From Saprospiraceae bacterium (GTDB lineage: Bacteria; Bacteroidota; Bacteroidia; Chitinophagales; Saprospiraceae), in the NCBI GenBank assembly GCA_013214355.1, contig JABSSL010000002.1, positions 62,001 through 126,000 of the forward strand: a stretch of DNA of 64,000 nucleotides, written 5' to 3'. Of this stretch, positions 24,839-34,301 are shown in pieces; within the stretch, counting starts at the first letter, position 1, and every line of letters starts with the position of its first letter. The position numbers and the translations under genes are program-made. The notes under the pieces were generated by a model. The model made no database searches, was not told the DNA's origin, and worked only from the letters and a program-made list of their open reading frames with translations.

Positions 24839-26515
24839 ATGAACTCACATAAATACTTAATCGCTAGTCTTCTATTCCTATTGACAGCTTGTGGTACCCT
24901 TAAGAATGGGGGAGTCCCCAAAGTGCCAGATGGGGAGACAGCTATTTCCAATTTTTGGAAAAATGCAACGGTTTATTTCCTATTAGCTGACCGATTTAAT
25001 AATGGAGATCAAACCAATGATTTATCCCTAAATCGAAAGAAAGATGGCGCTGTGTTACGGAGCTTTGAGGGAGGAGATCTTAAGGGGATCACCCAAAAAA
25101 TTGAAGAAGGCTATTTTGATAAATTGGGTGTAAATGCCATTTGGATGACGCCGGTTGTGGAACAAATTCATAGCTCCACAGATGAAGGGACGGGGAAGAC
25201 CTATGCTTACCATGGATATTGGGCAAAGGATTGGACCAGTGTAGATCCCAATTTTGGTACAGAACAGGACTTCGCGGCCTTGGTGGCTGCAGCCCACCAA
25301 AGAGGCATTCGAGTTTTAATGGATGTGGTTATCAATCATACCGGACCGGTTACCGATTTGGATACACAGTGGCCCGATAGTTGGGTACGTACCGAGCCTG
25401 CCTGTAGATATCAGGATTTTGAATCTACGGTTTCCTGCACGCTAGTCGAGAATTTGCCAGATATCAGAACGGACAGTGATACAGCTGTTGAACTGCCGCC
25501 TTTCCTGAAAGAAAAATGGGCAGCAGAAGGGCGGTTAGCAGCAGAAGAAAAAGCATTAGATGCCTTTTTTGAAAAAACGGGTTATCCACGAGCCCCTCGA
25601 TTTTATATCATTAAGTGGTTGACCGATTGGATTCGCAAATACGGGATTGATGGTTTCAGAGTGGATACGGTAAAACACACCGAAGCAGGAATCTGGAAAG
25701 AGCTAAAAGAAGCTTGCCGACAAGCTTTCTTTGAATGGAAGGCCGCAAATCCTTCCAAGGTATTAGATGAGGAAGAATTTTATATGGTAGGAGAGGTGTA
25801 TGGATACCAAATAGAGGCAGAAAAAATGTATGATTATGGTGATAGAAAAGTGGACTTCTTTGCCAACGGTTTTGAAAGCTTAATCAATTTTTCTTTCAAA
25901 TACGATGCTACCAATACCTATGAAAGTCTATTTAGCAAGTACAGTGAAATCCTAAATAAGGATAGCATGCAAGCTGTGGGTGTATTAAATTACTTGACTT
26001 CTCATGATGATGGAAGCCCTTTTGACCCTCAACGGGTGAAAAGCCATGAAACCGCTACCAAGTTAATGTTAGCACCAGGCGCAGCGCAGATATATTATGG
26101 AGATGAAACAGCTCGCCCACTGATTGTTGAAGGAGCAAATGGAGACGCCAATCTACGTTCCTTCATGAATTGGGCGGACCTGGATAAACAGTCCTACAAA
26201 GACCTGTTAATGCATTGGCAAAAACTAGGGCAGTTTAGAAAGAACCATCTGGCAATAGGTGCGGGTCAGCATCAGCAATTGCAAGCAACTCCCTACCTTT
26301 TCAAAAGGACACTTCCCGGAAATAAGAAGAAAGAAGACAAAGTCCTAATCGGTTTAGACTTGGACAAGGGGGTTAAGAATATCGCTGTTTACGACACTTT
26401 TAAAGAAGGTGCCAAGGTCAGAGATTTTTATTCGGGAACCGTGACTAAAGTTGAAGACGGCAAAGTTCGGATCGATAGTCCTTTTGAGATTGTCTTGATT
26501 GAATCAGCTAAATAG
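24839..26515 (+). CDS. GH13 alpha-amylase family lipoprotein
   Basis: The 558-residue product has a lipobox (LTAC, cysteine 18). The GH13 conserved regions are complete: DVVINH (162-167), GFRVDTVKH with nucleophile D276, MVGEVYG with acid/base E319, and TSHDD with transition-state D390. Between regions I and II sits an insert of about 100 residues (170-262, four acidic clusters and two Cys), as in periplasmic MalS-like or cyclomaltodextrinase-like members. It would be tethered at the periplasmic or cell surface and make oligosaccharides for the transporter just upstream. The exact subfamily is unclear. Confidence 0.92.
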   Translation: MNSHKYLIASLLFLLTACGTLKNGGVPKVPDGETAISNFWKNATVYFLLADRFNNGDQTNDLSLNRKKDGAVLRSFEGGDLKGITQKIEEGYFDKLGVNAIWMTPVVEQIHSSTDEGTGKTYAYHGYWAKDWTSVDPNFGTEQDFAALVAAAHQRGIRVLMDVVINHTGPVTDLDTQWPDSWVRTEPACRYQDFESTVSCTLVENLPDIRTDSDTAVELPPFLKEKWAAEGRLAAEEKALDAFFEKTGYPRAPRFYIIKWLTDWIRKYGIDGFRVDTVKHTEAGIWKELKEACRQAFFEWKAANPSKVLDEEEFYMVGEVYGYQIEAEKMYDYGDRKVDFFANGFESLINFSFKYDATNTYESLFSKYSEILNKDSMQAVGVLNYLTSHDDGSPFDPQRVKSHETATKLMLAPGAAQIYYGDETARPLIVEGANGDANLRSFMNWADLDKQSYKDLLMHWQKLGQFRKNHLAIGAGQHQQLQATPYLFKRTLPGNKKKEDKVLIGLDLDKGVKNIAVYDTFKEGAKVRDFYSGTVTKVEDGKVRIDSPFEIVLIESAK

Positions 26516-26574
26516 GACAGAAAAGAGAAAGGGGCCGGAAGTAAATTGCTTAGTGAATTACTCCCGCCTCCTTA

Positions 26575-27462
26575 TTATTTACTATCTATCTTCTTGGGGA
26601 TACCAGGTAGGGGATAGAGCTCTTCTTCCTCAAATCCGCCAAAGGTAAATTCCTTGATGGTAAACTGATGGAAATACTTGTCCAGCGATTTTTTCTTCAC
26701 TACTCCATCATCCAACAAGATGGGCATTTTGAAAGGAACTTGAAAGCCCTCAATAGCTCTATAATCTTGATAGGCAATGGACCCATACTTATGTCGGGTT
26801 AAAGCACTATTGTTGTCCCGCAAGGTGTAGATGCAGTAATCCACTAAGTGTGTATCCGTATTTATCCACAATACATACTGATCAAAGTTGGAGTTGGCCG
26901 TTTCACTGCTCCAAGTGGCGAAGATGAGATCGTACGTTTGACCTTTCCATTTCCGCTGACCATAATATCGCTTGATCGGGGCGTGATAGAGGCGATAAGG
27001 GAGTTCGAGGAAGTAATGGAATACCACCAAACCAAATTCTAATTTGTTGAATTTATCCCCCGTATCCGCATTTTGGATATTGGGGCTGTCCTTTACTTTT
27101 TCGTAATACACCCAGGATTGCAAGCCGATCAGGTCACCCTCTTTTTTCCCATCCAAGAACAGAGCGCTCCCGTCAAAGGTGTTGAAGTTATGTCTGAACA
27201 GGAAATTGGTGGTTTTATCAGGCCATATCTTGGCTAGCCCGCCGATCCAACCTGGCCAATGATCCGTAGCTTTAAACTGGTATAGGTTTTTCTGCTGTAG
27301 TACCTCAAAACCCTGCGCTTCAATCACTTCCTGAAGCTTGGTCATGGCAATGCGCTCAGATTCAGGGATGGGTAGGTTTGAATGCTCGCTAAGATCTGCC
27401 ATCTTACAAGAAGAAGCCACTAGCAATAAACCTAGATAAAGACTGCATTGGATGTTTTTCAT
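26575..27462 (-). CDS. Predicted lipoprotein, LolA/LppX-like fold possible
   Basis: The 295-residue product has a lipobox (ASSC, cysteine 19). The mature part is beta-rich, with the phrase YDLIFATWSSETANSNFDQYV and later VLWINTDTHLVDYCIYTLRD. This pattern (DLI..W..., then W-I-N-T-x-T-x-L-V-D) is typical of Bacteroidota lipoproteins with a half-barrel fold resembling LolA, often annotated DUF6503. The family name is my recollection and not certain. It converges with the amylase gene, and the 59 bases between hold an imperfect GC-rich dyad. Confidence 0.65.
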   Translation of the reverse strand: MKNIQCSLYLGLLLVASSCKMADLSEHSNLPIPESERIAMTKLQEVIEAQGFEVLQQKNLYQFKATDHWPGWIGGLAKIWPDKTTNFLFRHNFNTFDGSALFLDGKKEGDLIGLQSWVYYEKVKDSPNIQNADTGDKFNKLEFGLVVFHYFLELPYRLYHAPIKRYYGQRKWKGQTYDLIFATWSSETANSNFDQYVLWINTDTHLVDYCIYTLRDNNSALTRHKYGSIAYQDYRAIEGFQVPFKMPILLDDGVVKKKSLDKYFHQFTIKEFTFGGFEEEELYPLPGIPKKIDSK

Positions 27463-27633
27463 GATTATCTTTTTGCTGTAAGTAGCAGGATTTACAATTC
27501 ATAAAATTGATATTTTACGCCAAGTTGCTAAGCATGACTTGGAGAATGGTCTTGCCTACAGTTCAAGGGTGAAAAAGTCTATGCCTCTTTGTAAATTCAC
27601 GGAACATTAATCTCCAACTGGTAAAAGCCATTT

Positions 27634-28071
27634 ATGCTAGTAGAAAAACCCATACATTCCGATTTTTTGTATTACCTGAAGGATAAGGATCAAGCCTTGA
27701 TTGAGCTTTTTACCGCATTAAGAAGCTTTATCTGGAAGCTACATCCTGAGGCGAATGAATTGCTCTATCACACCCATGCCCTGACTGCTGTCTTCACTGT
27801 ATCCGAAAAGCTTTCTGATGGGTTTTGTCATATTCCCATTTACACGGAGCATCTGAACTTGGGCTTTAATAAAGGAAGCTTGTTGGATGACCCCCACAAT
27901 TTGTTGGAGGGGACCGGAAAGTGGATTCGACATATTCCAGTAAGAAGTGAGGCGGATTTTCGTCAAAATGGAGTCGAGGAATTAGTCCAGGCAGCTATTG
28001 CTCTCGCGCAGGAGGATCAAACGAAGCCTGGTAAAAAACAGGGGCAAAGTATTTCGAAGATCAAACGATAG
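27634..28071 (+). CDS. DUF1801 domain protein
   Basis: The 145-residue cytosolic protein has the DUF1801 pattern: an N-terminal helix pair (ALIELFTALRSFIWKLHPEA), a central strand set (HIPIYTEHLNLGFNKGSLL) and the family's most conserved part DDPHNLLEGTGKWIRHIPVR. A basic tail follows (TKPGKKQGQSISKIKR). DUF1801 proteins (YdhG group) have a frataxin-like fold and no firm function; iron or phosphate sensing has been proposed for some. It precedes the MBL-fold gene by 146 bases on the same strand. Confidence 0.85.
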   Translation: MLVEKPIHSDFLYYLKDKDQALIELFTALRSFIWKLHPEANELLYHTHALTAVFTVSEKLSDGFCHIPIYTEHLNLGFNKGSLLDDPHNLLEGTGKWIRHIPVRSEADFRQNGVEELVQAAIALAQEDQTKPGKKQGQSISKIKR

Positions 28072-28217
28072 CTTTATAGGTGACAATGAGGCAGTTTCCG
28101 CAGATGGGAAAAGGGAACTATTCAGTGCAGATGAAGATTTATTTCTGTGGAACGATCATGAGGCAAGTTCATTAAAGGACTTGATGAGACCCTTAAACAG
28201 ATTCAAATATTTAGAAA

Positions 28218-29099
28218 ATGGGAGCAGGTCAATTCACAATTACAGCTTACTCTACCGCACTTTTCTCTACTTGGTTTTTCATCGAGGAACTAGGCCTCTT
28301 GTTAGATGCTGGTGACGGTGTGTCTGCGGGCCTTTTACAGAAGAGTAGAAAAGTAAAGCAGGTGTTTATTTCTCACGCCGATCGGGATCACCTGACGGGG
28401 CTTCTTCAGTTTAATCAGTTAAATGCCCGCCCGGGCTTCCCTATCATTCATTATCCGGCAGACAGCGGCTCTTTCCCCGCTTTGGCAGATTTTGGTGGCA
28501 AGTTTGATCATCATGTACAATTGGCGGTCTGGGAGCCTTTGCGGCCAGGAGATGAGGTGGTTTTGAAAAAAGACATCAGCGTGCAGGCCATCCGCAATGG
28601 GCATGTCCAAGCCCCAGACGATAAAAGCAAAAGTCTTAGTTTCAAGGTTCTACAGAAAAAACGAAAAATTAAGCCTGAATTTGCGGATCTAGAAGGGAGT
28701 GAAATTGCGCGATTAGCCAATTCGTTAGGTAGAAATTTTATTTCAGAAGAGAACCAAGAAACCTTATTAGGGTATTCCGGAGATTCACCCGTAGAGGAAT
28801 ATGAGCGGTGGGACCATACGCCAATTTTAATCCATGAGGCTACCTTCTTGGATGATTCAACTACTATGAAAGAAACGGCCAACAAACATGCTCGCCTGGA
28901 TGAGGTAATGGAAATGGTCGCTTCAATAAATGTTGGTACCTTGATACTTAGCCATTTCTCGTCTCGCTATTCTCCGGCAGAGATTGATGAGGCTATTTTG
29001 CGGGAATGTAAAGCGCACAAAATTGACATTCCCGTATATCGGGTATTGCCCGGACAAGTGCATCGCGATATTTTGGCGCAAGATCCAATTAATGCCTAG
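28218..29099 (+). CDS. MBL-fold metallo-hydrolase, ribonuclease Z-like
   Basis: The 293-residue protein has the metallo-beta-lactamase layout: a beta strand with LLLDAGDG (28-34), then the metal motif H53-A-D55-R-D57-H58. The canonical motif is HxHxDH, so the second metal-binding His is replaced by Asp. Later landmarks are the Asp strand (GYSGDSP), ILIHEATF and LILSHFSSRYS, which follow the ribonuclease Z order. The RNase Z exosite arm is not evident. With the substitution, tRNA 3'-processing is doubtful and a phosphodiesterase or other hydrolase role fits equally. The start places no signal peptide. Confidence 0.85.
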   Translation: MGAGQFTITAYSTALFSTWFFIEELGLLLDAGDGVSAGLLQKSRKVKQVFISHADRDHLTGLLQFNQLNARPGFPIIHYPADSGSFPALADFGGKFDHHVQLAVWEPLRPGDEVVLKKDISVQAIRNGHVQAPDDKSKSLSFKVLQKKRKIKPEFADLEGSEIARLANSLGRNFISEENQETLLGYSGDSPVEEYERWDHTPILIHEATFLDDSTTMKETANKHARLDEVMEMVASINVGTLILSHFSSRYSPAEIDEAILRECKAHKIDIPVYRVLPGQVHRDILAQDPINA

Positions 29100-29219
29100 T
29101 AGGAATAGGTGGAATTAGGAGCCGATTTGATACTACTAGGAAAAGACTTCAAAGAAATACTTGCATTTCTGCCCTAAAAGGGATTTAATTGCCTGAGAAT
29201 CGGCTTAATAATCATTCCT

Positions 29220-30317
29220 ATGCGCTTTTTGTCCCAATTTTTTGGTGGTAGAGAAAGAGAAATTCAAACCTATGAAGACTTTTGGAGTTGGTTTCAAAAG
29301 AAAGAAAAGACATTCTTCAAGGCCGTAAAACAGCATTCAAGAATTGAAGAAGATTTCTTTGATCATCTCTCGCCAAGATTGGATCAGCTGAAGGAGGGGT
29401 TCTTCTTCCTAACGGGAATGTATGATGAAAAAACGGTGGAGTTGGTACTTACCCCTGATGGCAACATCAAGAACATCATTTTTGTAGAGGAATTAATTGC
29501 AGCCGCACCCCAGATTCGGGGTTGGAAGTTTACCGCATTGAAGCCCGCAGTAGATATAGAAGGATTGAGCATTAGTATGTCGGGGCATGAGTTTGATAAG
29601 CAAAAATTGTTCTTTTTTTCAAATGAACATGCCGAGTACCCGGATGAAATTGACATTACCTTGGTCCATCAAGACTATACCGAAGAAAATGAAAAAACCA
29701 TTACTAATGGGAGCTATATTTTCTTGGACAATTTCTTGGGGGAATTAGATTTTGTTACCAAAATCGACAGCATTGACGTGCAAGGTCCCAATGATGACCA
29801 CCCTCCTTTGGTACCGATCGGAAAACTGAAAGACTTTTTACGTTGGCGCCAAAAGGAATTCATTGAAAAGTACGAAGGCACTCGCTATGCTACCGAAAAT
29901 GATGAATACACTCTGTTTGAGGCCGAGCTGGAATCGGGTAACGTATTGGTGGCTTCTATGAATACCGATCTATTGCGTTGGGACAAGAAAGCTTCACACC
30001 CATGGATCCTTTACCTCGAACTCCCCTATGATGGCCAGTCTCGCAACGGCATGCCGGACGAAAATATTCAAGAACTACTCACCTCGATTGAAGAGGCCGC
30101 AATGAAAGAATTGAAAGACAGAGAGGGCTATTTAAATATCGGTCGACAGACGGGAGAAAACACCCGAAAGCTATACTTCGCTTGTAAAGACTTTAGAAAA
30201 CCGTCGCTCGTCGTCCATGTACTCCAACAACAATTTGGAGACCAGATCGCCGTCGACTTTGATATCTATAAGGATAAGTATTGGCAATCCTTTAATCGCT
30301 TCAAAAAGAGCTATTAG
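29220..30317 (+). CDS. DUF695 domain protein
   Basis: The 365-residue cytosolic protein has two parts. Residues about 15-205 form an alpha/beta domain resembling another DUF695-associated module. Residues about 220-335 match DUF695: ENDEYTLFEAELESGNVLVA, then SHPWILYLELPYD, GMPDENIQELLTSIEE and NTRKLYFACKDF. The tail FDIYKDKYWQSFNRF is typical of Bacteroidota members. DUF695 proteins have no known activity but resemble RraB-type folds. The gene stands alone, with a small membrane protein after it. Confidence 0.75.
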   Translation: MRFLSQFFGGREREIQTYEDFWSWFQKKEKTFFKAVKQHSRIEEDFFDHLSPRLDQLKEGFFFLTGMYDEKTVELVLTPDGNIKNIIFVEELIAAAPQIRGWKFTALKPAVDIEGLSISMSGHEFDKQKLFFFSNEHAEYPDEIDITLVHQDYTEENEKTITNGSYIFLDNFLGELDFVTKIDSIDVQGPNDDHPPLVPIGKLKDFLRWRQKEFIEKYEGTRYATENDEYTLFEAELESGNVLVASMNTDLLRWDKKASHPWILYLELPYDGQSRNGMPDENIQELLTSIEEAAMKELKDREGYLNIGRQTGENTRKLYFACKDFRKPSLVVHVLQQQFGDQIAVDFDIYKDKYWQSFNRFKKSY

Positions 30318-30382
30318 TACTGTTGTTCATCTTCTAATAGCAACGAAAGTGAGCACGATACATCCAATAAACTACCAAGCCT

Positions 30383-30601
30383 ATGTTTGATCGAAATAGT
30401 AAAGAAGGAAAGAATATTGAAATCAGTTTAGGACTATTAGTGGGGTATATACTAGCAGGTCTGATTAATTCTTGGGCCACTGGTACCCCTTTGAAATCCT
30501 CCTTTTTAGATGAGAAGATAATCACCGCCATTGCTGGAATTGGACTGACCTTATTTATTTACCACTGGAATAAGAACAAAGCCATCAAAGAAGAGGAATA
30601 G
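30383..30601 (+). CDS. Small two-helix membrane protein
   Basis: The 72-residue product has two predicted membrane helices (about 13-30 and 45-61), a short loop of polar residues and a charged tail (WNKNKAIKEEE). No family is recognised. Both termini are predicted on the same side of the membrane. It follows the DUF695 gene by 65 bases. The frame on the opposite strand over this region is less convincing. Confidence 0.6.
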   Translation: MFDRNSKEGKNIEISLGLLVGYILAGLINSWATGTPLKSSFLDEKIITAIAGIGLTLFIYHWNKNKAIKEEE

Positions 30602-30653
30602 ATCATCTTATCCTGCCTATCAATTAAAATGTACGAGCATTAGCACAATTGCC

Positions 30654-30884
30654 ATGGAAAACCTCCAAACGTCAGCTTCTATTTCTATGCCTGAGGCACC
30701 TTCTACTGCCCAACCCGTTAAGGACAAAGAACGCATTGAATCCTTAGACCTACTGCGTGGCTTTGCCATGCTAGGAATTCTCTTGATAGTAAGCCCGATT
30801 TGGCTCAAGTATTATCGCTTTGGCCCCTTGGAATGGCTATGGAGGAGCCTCTCCTATCGGAAACTACAGCCCATGCGGAGATAA
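30654..30884 (+). pseudogene. DUF418 protein remnant with internal deletion
   Basis: The 76-residue frame joins the first part of a DUF418 membrane protein (DKERIESLDLLRGFAMLGIL) to the C-terminal conserved part (WLKYYRFGPLEWLWRSL, then KLQPMRR). Normal family members are about 380-420 residues with several membrane helices. Here about 320 residues between the two ends are absent and the frame is kept. The junction falls near codon 46 (around base 30790). The product retains one membrane segment and probably has no function; the alternative, a short paralogue, would need expression data. Confidence 0.75.
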
Positions 30885-30999
30885 CTGGCTCCCTAAAAGC
30901 ACGATTATTCACCCGCGTAGCAGGGGATTGAAGTTTTCGGCGTTCGAATCCTTAGATGTTTGATTTCTTGCTTCGTTTATTGAAAAATAGGAAATCAGA

Positions 31000-31593
31000 A
31001 TGTACCGACTGTTTTTACCCTTACTTTTACTGTTAGGAGCATGCCAGCCTAATAGCTCTAGACTGATTGACATTGATGGAAATAGTTACCCCACTAAAGA
31101 ACTGGGAGACCTCCTATGGATGACCGAAAACCTTCGCGTTACGAAGGATGCTTCAGGCAAGGCTATCACCTACTTCCATCCAAATGACGATCCAACTCAG
31201 ACTAAAGCTTATGGCTTATTATATGATTACCCGACCGCTTGCCAGGTCTGTCCAGAAGGTTGGCGTTTACCGACCAATGAGGATTGGGAGAATTTACTGG
31301 TCCTTGGCGAGGATGATATAGCCCCACTTTGGAAAGATGTTGATTATTGGCCTGCCGAGGAAGGTACCAATAGCACTGGTTTTTCGGTCCGTCCTACGGG
31401 CTACGGGAATAGCGGCGAATTTGATAATGGTTTCGGAGAAAAGACCTTATTCATGTCCAAGACTAAGGACAATGAGCATGATATCTGGACCTATATTTTT
31501 GAAAAAGGTAAAAGCTCGATCCGGAAGGCACCACAGCATCCCACCTATGGGTTTTCGGTGCGTTGTGTAAAGGGGGGAAAGGACAAAAATTGA
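31000..31593 (+). CDS. FISUMP-domain lipoprotein
   Basis: The 197-residue product has a lipobox (GAC, cysteine 15). It carries the Fibrobacter succinogenes major paralogous (FISUMP) pattern: IDIDGNSYPTKELGDLLWM, TENLRVTKDASG, YGLLYDYPTA, CPEGWRLPTNEDWENLLVLG and the C-terminal YGFSVRCVKG. The domain is common on the surface of Bacteroidota and Fibrobacteres, with no proven activity. There is one domain only, with the usual Cys residues in the CQVCPEGW segment. The gene stands alone. Confidence 0.9.
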   Translation: MYRLFLPLLLLLGACQPNSSRLIDIDGNSYPTKELGDLLWMTENLRVTKDASGKAITYFHPNDDPTQTKAYGLLYDYPTACQVCPEGWRLPTNEDWENLLVLGEDDIAPLWKDVDYWPAEEGTNSTGFSVRPTGYGNSGEFDNGFGEKTLFMSKTKDNEHDIWTYIFEKGKSSIRKAPQHPTYGFSVRCVKGGKDKN

Positions 31594-31785
31594 TATCCTA
31601 AGTTTTACTTGTGTATGCCGAATTAAACCATTGGGCTCAAGATTCTCTTCGATTTAGTGTTGCTTTCAAGACGAAGATGTCTTACCTTTCAAGCATAACA
31701 ACTACTGCACTCAGATCGACATTTTCTCACGGGAAATGACTGGGCCCCGTCTTCTGGCCGCCCATTCTATTTCAAAAGATATGTC

Positions 31786-33024
31786 ATGGTGCATCCTAAA
31801 GTAAAGGAAAGCTCTTCTATTGTTACTATCCTTCAAGCTGCGCTTCAGCTCAATCCTAAACAGGCAAAACTACTTGGGGAACTTGAATATGAGTGGTATC
31901 GATCCTATCAGTTTGATGTACCAGAATTCTATTCTTCAAAAGTAGCGACGATGCGAAGTTTACGTCGACTATTGCCGGTTCTAGAAAGAGAGCAGATAAA
32001 GAAATGGAAAGCAATACTTCAAGAAAATCGAAAAAAGAAGAACATCTATGACCCAGCCGAGATGGAAAGGCAAAGTTATAGAAATCTATTCGATGCACTT
32101 ACATTCTTAAAGCTGAGGCCAGCGCAAGAAAAGCAGGTTAAGCAGCTTTGGCAGGAAAAGGACCACCTGGGCATAGAGGAATGCCTTAAACATTTGGAAT
32201 CTACCTTAGATGCAAGTCAGGAAGTGAAACTCAAAAAGTACTGGGAGAAGCAAGTCCGTTTGTTTCGGGAAGGTCAAGAAAATCATGTACGATTTGTCTT
32301 TGATTACCTAATATTGAATGAGGAGCAATTTCAAGCGGTGGTGGAATATCATCTTGAAAACTACTGGCGAGAATGGTTGCCTTTGGAAGAACTCCAGGAG
32401 GAGGCTAGATTGATGCAAAGGGTCTTGAATAAAGAACAATGGGGGAAATACAAAACAGATTGGGACAGACGAATGGCAAGTGCAGAAAGGCAAATGCTTG
32501 TTGAAGAGGAAGGCAATAAGTTTAACTTACGTTGGGTGCAGGGGGTGTACAAGTATACTCGAGATGTTTTGTATCCAAAATATCAAACGTATCGTCAAGA
32601 TTTTGAGCAATACCTCAGCAGTGAGGAGCGAATGCTCATCGGCCATATTCGGGAAGAAGTAAAGGCTTTTAACAATGATCGATTTAAAAAGCGGGGTGGT
32701 GAGCACTCTTCAACGGTAATGGAATCGAATAGAATCTTGAGTGCTCGAGCAAATTTAATGCCTTCATTAGGTTCCAGAAACACAAAAGAGCTGGAACCGT
32801 CTTTAAAGAAGATGGCTTCCCAACACGCAGAAGCACTCAATGAATATTTCGTCAAGTTAAAGGAAGTCGATAGAGCCTATCGGGAGTTTACAGCTTCCTT
32901 TTATGAGGAAATTGGAGGGACCTATGGTCCCAATGTAATGGTGCATAGGGATGAAGATGAGCGAGCGAACGAAGTATGGAAAATGAATTTTCTGCTTTTG
33001 GATCCGAAGGCTATGCCAAAATAG
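31786..33024 (+). CDS. Helical protein with LTxxQ-like repeats, unknown
   Basis: The 412-residue protein is rich in Glu, Lys, Arg and Gln. Short motifs of the form L-x-x-x-Q recur at intervals in a paired pattern: LNPKQAKLL and LEREQIKKW (22-80), LRPAQEKQV and LDASQEVKL (110-143), LNEEQFQAV and LNKEQWGKY (178-222). This recalls the LTxxQ motif of Spy/CpxP-like proteins, but there is no signal peptide and the length is about three times Spy. The C-terminal ~150 residues are also helical. It could be a cytosolic helical repeat scaffold. No neighbour indicates its role. Confidence 0.7.
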   Translation: MVHPKVKESSSIVTILQAALQLNPKQAKLLGELEYEWYRSYQFDVPEFYSSKVATMRSLRRLLPVLEREQIKKWKAILQENRKKKNIYDPAEMERQSYRNLFDALTFLKLRPAQEKQVKQLWQEKDHLGIEECLKHLESTLDASQEVKLKKYWEKQVRLFREGQENHVRFVFDYLILNEEQFQAVVEYHLENYWREWLPLEELQEEARLMQRVLNKEQWGKYKTDWDRRMASAERQMLVEEEGNKFNLRWVQGVYKYTRDVLYPKYQTYRQDFEQYLSSEERMLIGHIREEVKAFNNDRFKKRGGEHSSTVMESNRILSARANLMPSLGSRNTKELEPSLKKMASQHAEALNEYFVKLKEVDRAYREFTASFYEEIGGTYGPNVMVHRDEDERANEVWKMNFLLLDPKAMPK

Positions 33025-33044
33025 ACGCCCGTCTGAGAATGATG

Positions 33045-33078
33045 AATAGGTCATAGTTCTATTTTACCATGACCTATT
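33045..33078. terminator. Bidirectional hairpin between helical-repeat gene and kbl
   Basis: Ten-base arms (AATAGGTCAT and complement) surround a 14-base loop, between two convergent gene ends (33024 on + and 33114 on -). It is followed by CTTTGT on the plus side. It can serve both transcripts. Confidence 0.6.
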
Positions 33079-33113
33079 CTTTGTACTAATGCTTATGGAA
33101 AAGGGATTTAGGC

Positions 33114-34301
33114 CTAAATCACCCCCAGCTTCTTGCCCACCTTCGTAAAAGCGTCCACTGCTCGATCCAAATGGTGTAGCTCATGTCCAGCAGATATCTG
33201 TACCCGAATCCTCGCCTGTCCTTTGGGTACGACTGGGTAGTAGAAACCGATTACGTAAATGCCCTCATCCAAGAGTGCATTGGCGAAATCCTGAGACAGC
33301 TTCGCATCATATAACATGATGGGTACGATCGGGTGTACTCCTGGTAGTATATCAAACCCAGCCTCCGTCATGGCTTTGCGGAAATGTTGAGTGTTATCTT
33401 CCAGCTTATCCCGAAGTTCGGTAGTGCTACTAAGCAGATCGAGAACTTTAATGGAAGCACCGACGATGGAAGGCATCACGGTATTAGAAAAAAGGTATGG
33501 TCTTGATCGCTGGCGCAGAATATCTACAATTTCTTTCTTGGCAGCGGTGAAACCACCCGATGCTCCCCCCAATGCTTTTCCGAAGGTACCGGTAATGATA
33601 TCCACCCTTCCCATAGCATCGCAATACTCATGTGTACCACGTCCAGTTTTTCCAACAAAGCCAGTAGAATGGCATTCATCCACCATCACCATGGCGTCGT
33701 ATTTATCCGCCAAATCACAAATCTTGTCTATTTGAGCGATAGTGCCATCCATCGAGAAAACACCATCAGTGGCGATTAATCGCCTTCTGGCACCTTGAGC
33801 CTCTTGCAGCTTAAGCTCTAGATCTGCCATGTCGTTGGTTTTATACCGATAGCGAGCAGCCTTGCACAGGCGAATCCCGTCGATGATAGAGGCGTGGTTG
33901 AGGGTGTCGGAAATAATAGCATCTTCCTTGCCAAGAATGGGCTCAAATAGTCCTCCGTTGGCATCAAATGCTGCGGCGTAAAGAATAGCATCCTCCATCC
34001 CCAGAAAATCAGCGATCTTACGCTCTAGCTCCTTATGGATATCCTGTGTTCCACAGATGAAGCGTACGCTGGACATACCAAATCCGTGGGTGTCAATGGC
34101 TTCTTTAGCTGCCTGGATCACGTCTGGATGCGAGGATAAGCCTAGATAATTGTTGGCACAGAAGTTAAGCACTTCTAAGCCTTTATCCGTCTTGATTACC
34201 GCTGATTGGGGCGTGGTGATTACCCTTTCTTCTTTATATAAACCCGCTTCCTTAATGGCTTGAATTTCCTCCTGCAAAACGGGAGCAGTACGATCAAACA
34301 T
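33114..34301 (-). CDS. kbl: Glycine C-acetyltransferase (2-amino-3-ketobutyrate CoA ligase)
   Basis: The 395-residue PLP enzyme splits 2-amino-3-oxobutyrate with CoA into glycine and acetyl-CoA, the second step of threonine catabolism. The alpha-oxoamine synthase fold is shown by [46 protein letters not shown] and the PLP lysine K242 in [14 protein letters not shown]. The start codon overlaps the end of the threonine dehydrogenase gene by 8 bases, which fixes its role as threonine-specific rather than biotin or serine palmitoyl synthesis. Confidence 0.95.
   Translation of the reverse strand: MFDRTAPVLQEEIQAIKEAGLYKEERVITTPQSAVIKTDKGLEVLNFCANNYLGLSSHPDVIQAAKEAIDTHGFGMSSVRFICGTQDIHKELERKIADFLGMEDAILYAAAFDANGGLFEPILGKEDAIISDTLNHASIIDGIRLCKAARYRYKTNDMADLELKLQEAQGARRRLIATDGVFSMDGTIAQIDKICDLADKYDAMVMVDECHSTGFVGKTGRGTHEYCDAMGRVDIITGTFGKALGGASGGFTAAKKEIVDILRQRSRPYLFSNTVMPSIVGASIKVLDLLSSTTELRDKLEDNTQHFRKAMTEAGFDILPGVHPIVPIMLYDAKLSQDFANALLDEGIYVIGFYYPVVPKGQARIRVQISAGHELHHLDRAVDAFTKVGKKLGVI

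Noticed and set aside
30334-30531. Minus-strand frame overlapping the small membrane protein
   Set aside because: The plus-strand frame has two good membrane helices, while the minus-strand one is Phe/Ser-rich without a pattern.
30900-30960. GTTCGAATCC, resembling a tRNA T-arm
   Set aside because: No acceptor, D or anticodon arm is present upstream, so it is a chance match.
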